DNA of 13,314 bases from Protofrankia sp963555915. GTDB lineage: Bacteria > Actinomycetota > Actinomycetes > Frankiales > Frankiaceae. This document shows, in pieces, positions 13,262 to 13,314 of the stretch (the stretch's first letter is position 1; every line of letters starts with the position of its first letter). The notes under the pieces were generated by a model. That model made no database searches and was not told the origin of the DNA. It saw only the letters and a list, made by a program, of their open reading frames with translations. The stretch is from the NCBI RefSeq assembly GCF_963555915.1, contig NZ_CAUVXL010000114.1:1-13314 (forward strand), given 5' to 3'. A program made the translations under genes and the position numbers.

Positions 13262-13314
13262 CTTCGCCAGGGGCGCAGGCCCGGCCACCAACGATGCAGC
13301 CAGCCTCTTAACGA

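Noticed and set aside
1..13314. CRISPR array, tRNA, rRNA, riboswitch or replication origin
   Set aside because: No regularly spaced repeat-spacer pattern, tRNA-like cloverleaf or recognisable structured RNA was seen. The tandem repeats present are contiguous without spacers. Small RNAs cannot be excluded by eye.

Overview
The window is high-GC (roughly two thirds G+C) and its genes look like those of a filamentous actinomycete. Supporting signs are GTG starts, likely leaderless starts, an LLM-class (probably F420-dependent) oxidoreductase, a PAS-GAF-SpoIIE phosphatase fused to an RsbW-like kinase, and a caspase-STAND-WD40 protein next to an EACC1 protein. Frankia, Streptomyces-like or Actinomadura-like genomes fit. 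No species is assigned because no marker gene is present.

Left half (1-4800), a catabolic-looking block. The 3' part of a gene with the N,N-dimethylformamidase large-subunit-like domain runs off the left edge. It is followed, on the opposite strand, by a remnant of a branched-chain-amino-acid-type ABC substrate-binding protein, truncated at both ends. Next come two overlapping, leftward genes: an LLM-class oxidoreductase and an AMP-dependent acyl-CoA synthetase. A TetR-family regulator is transcribed divergently from a 147-bp region. That region holds a perfect palindrome sitting on a plausible promoter for the oxidoreductase-ligase pair. The simplest reading is a TetR-controlled two-gene operon that oxidises an acyl or carboxylic substrate and activates it as a CoA thioester.

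Boundary (4793-5300), about 500 bp without an intact gene. It carries the C-terminal end of an IS5-type transposase on the minus strand, a short 7-bp tandem repeat and degraded coding-like sequence. This looks like a scar separating the two halves.

Right half (5301-12628), a conflict/signalling block, all rightward. A small EACC1-like protein is followed 41 bp later by a protein of about 1,531 residues. That protein has a caspase-like protease domain with a visible His/Cys dyad, an nSTAND1 NTPase, one transmembrane helix and about 14 WD40-like repeats, enough for two seven-bladed propellers. After 108 bp comes a 719-residue PAS-GAF-SpoIIE phosphatase with a C-terminal RsbW-like ATPase domain. 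EACC1 plus caspase-nSTAND is a known type of predicted actinobacterial conflict system: the WD40 region would sense, the STAND NTPase would switch, and the caspase would execute. Placing a partner-switching phosphatase/kinase downstream suggests a link to stress or sigma-factor signalling, but that link is inference. The block is unusually rich in short perfect tandem repeats, both inside and between genes.

Right end (12629-13314). A repeat-bearing 171-bp convergent intergenic region is followed by a leftward VOC/glyoxalase-fold gene that has a probable leaderless start.
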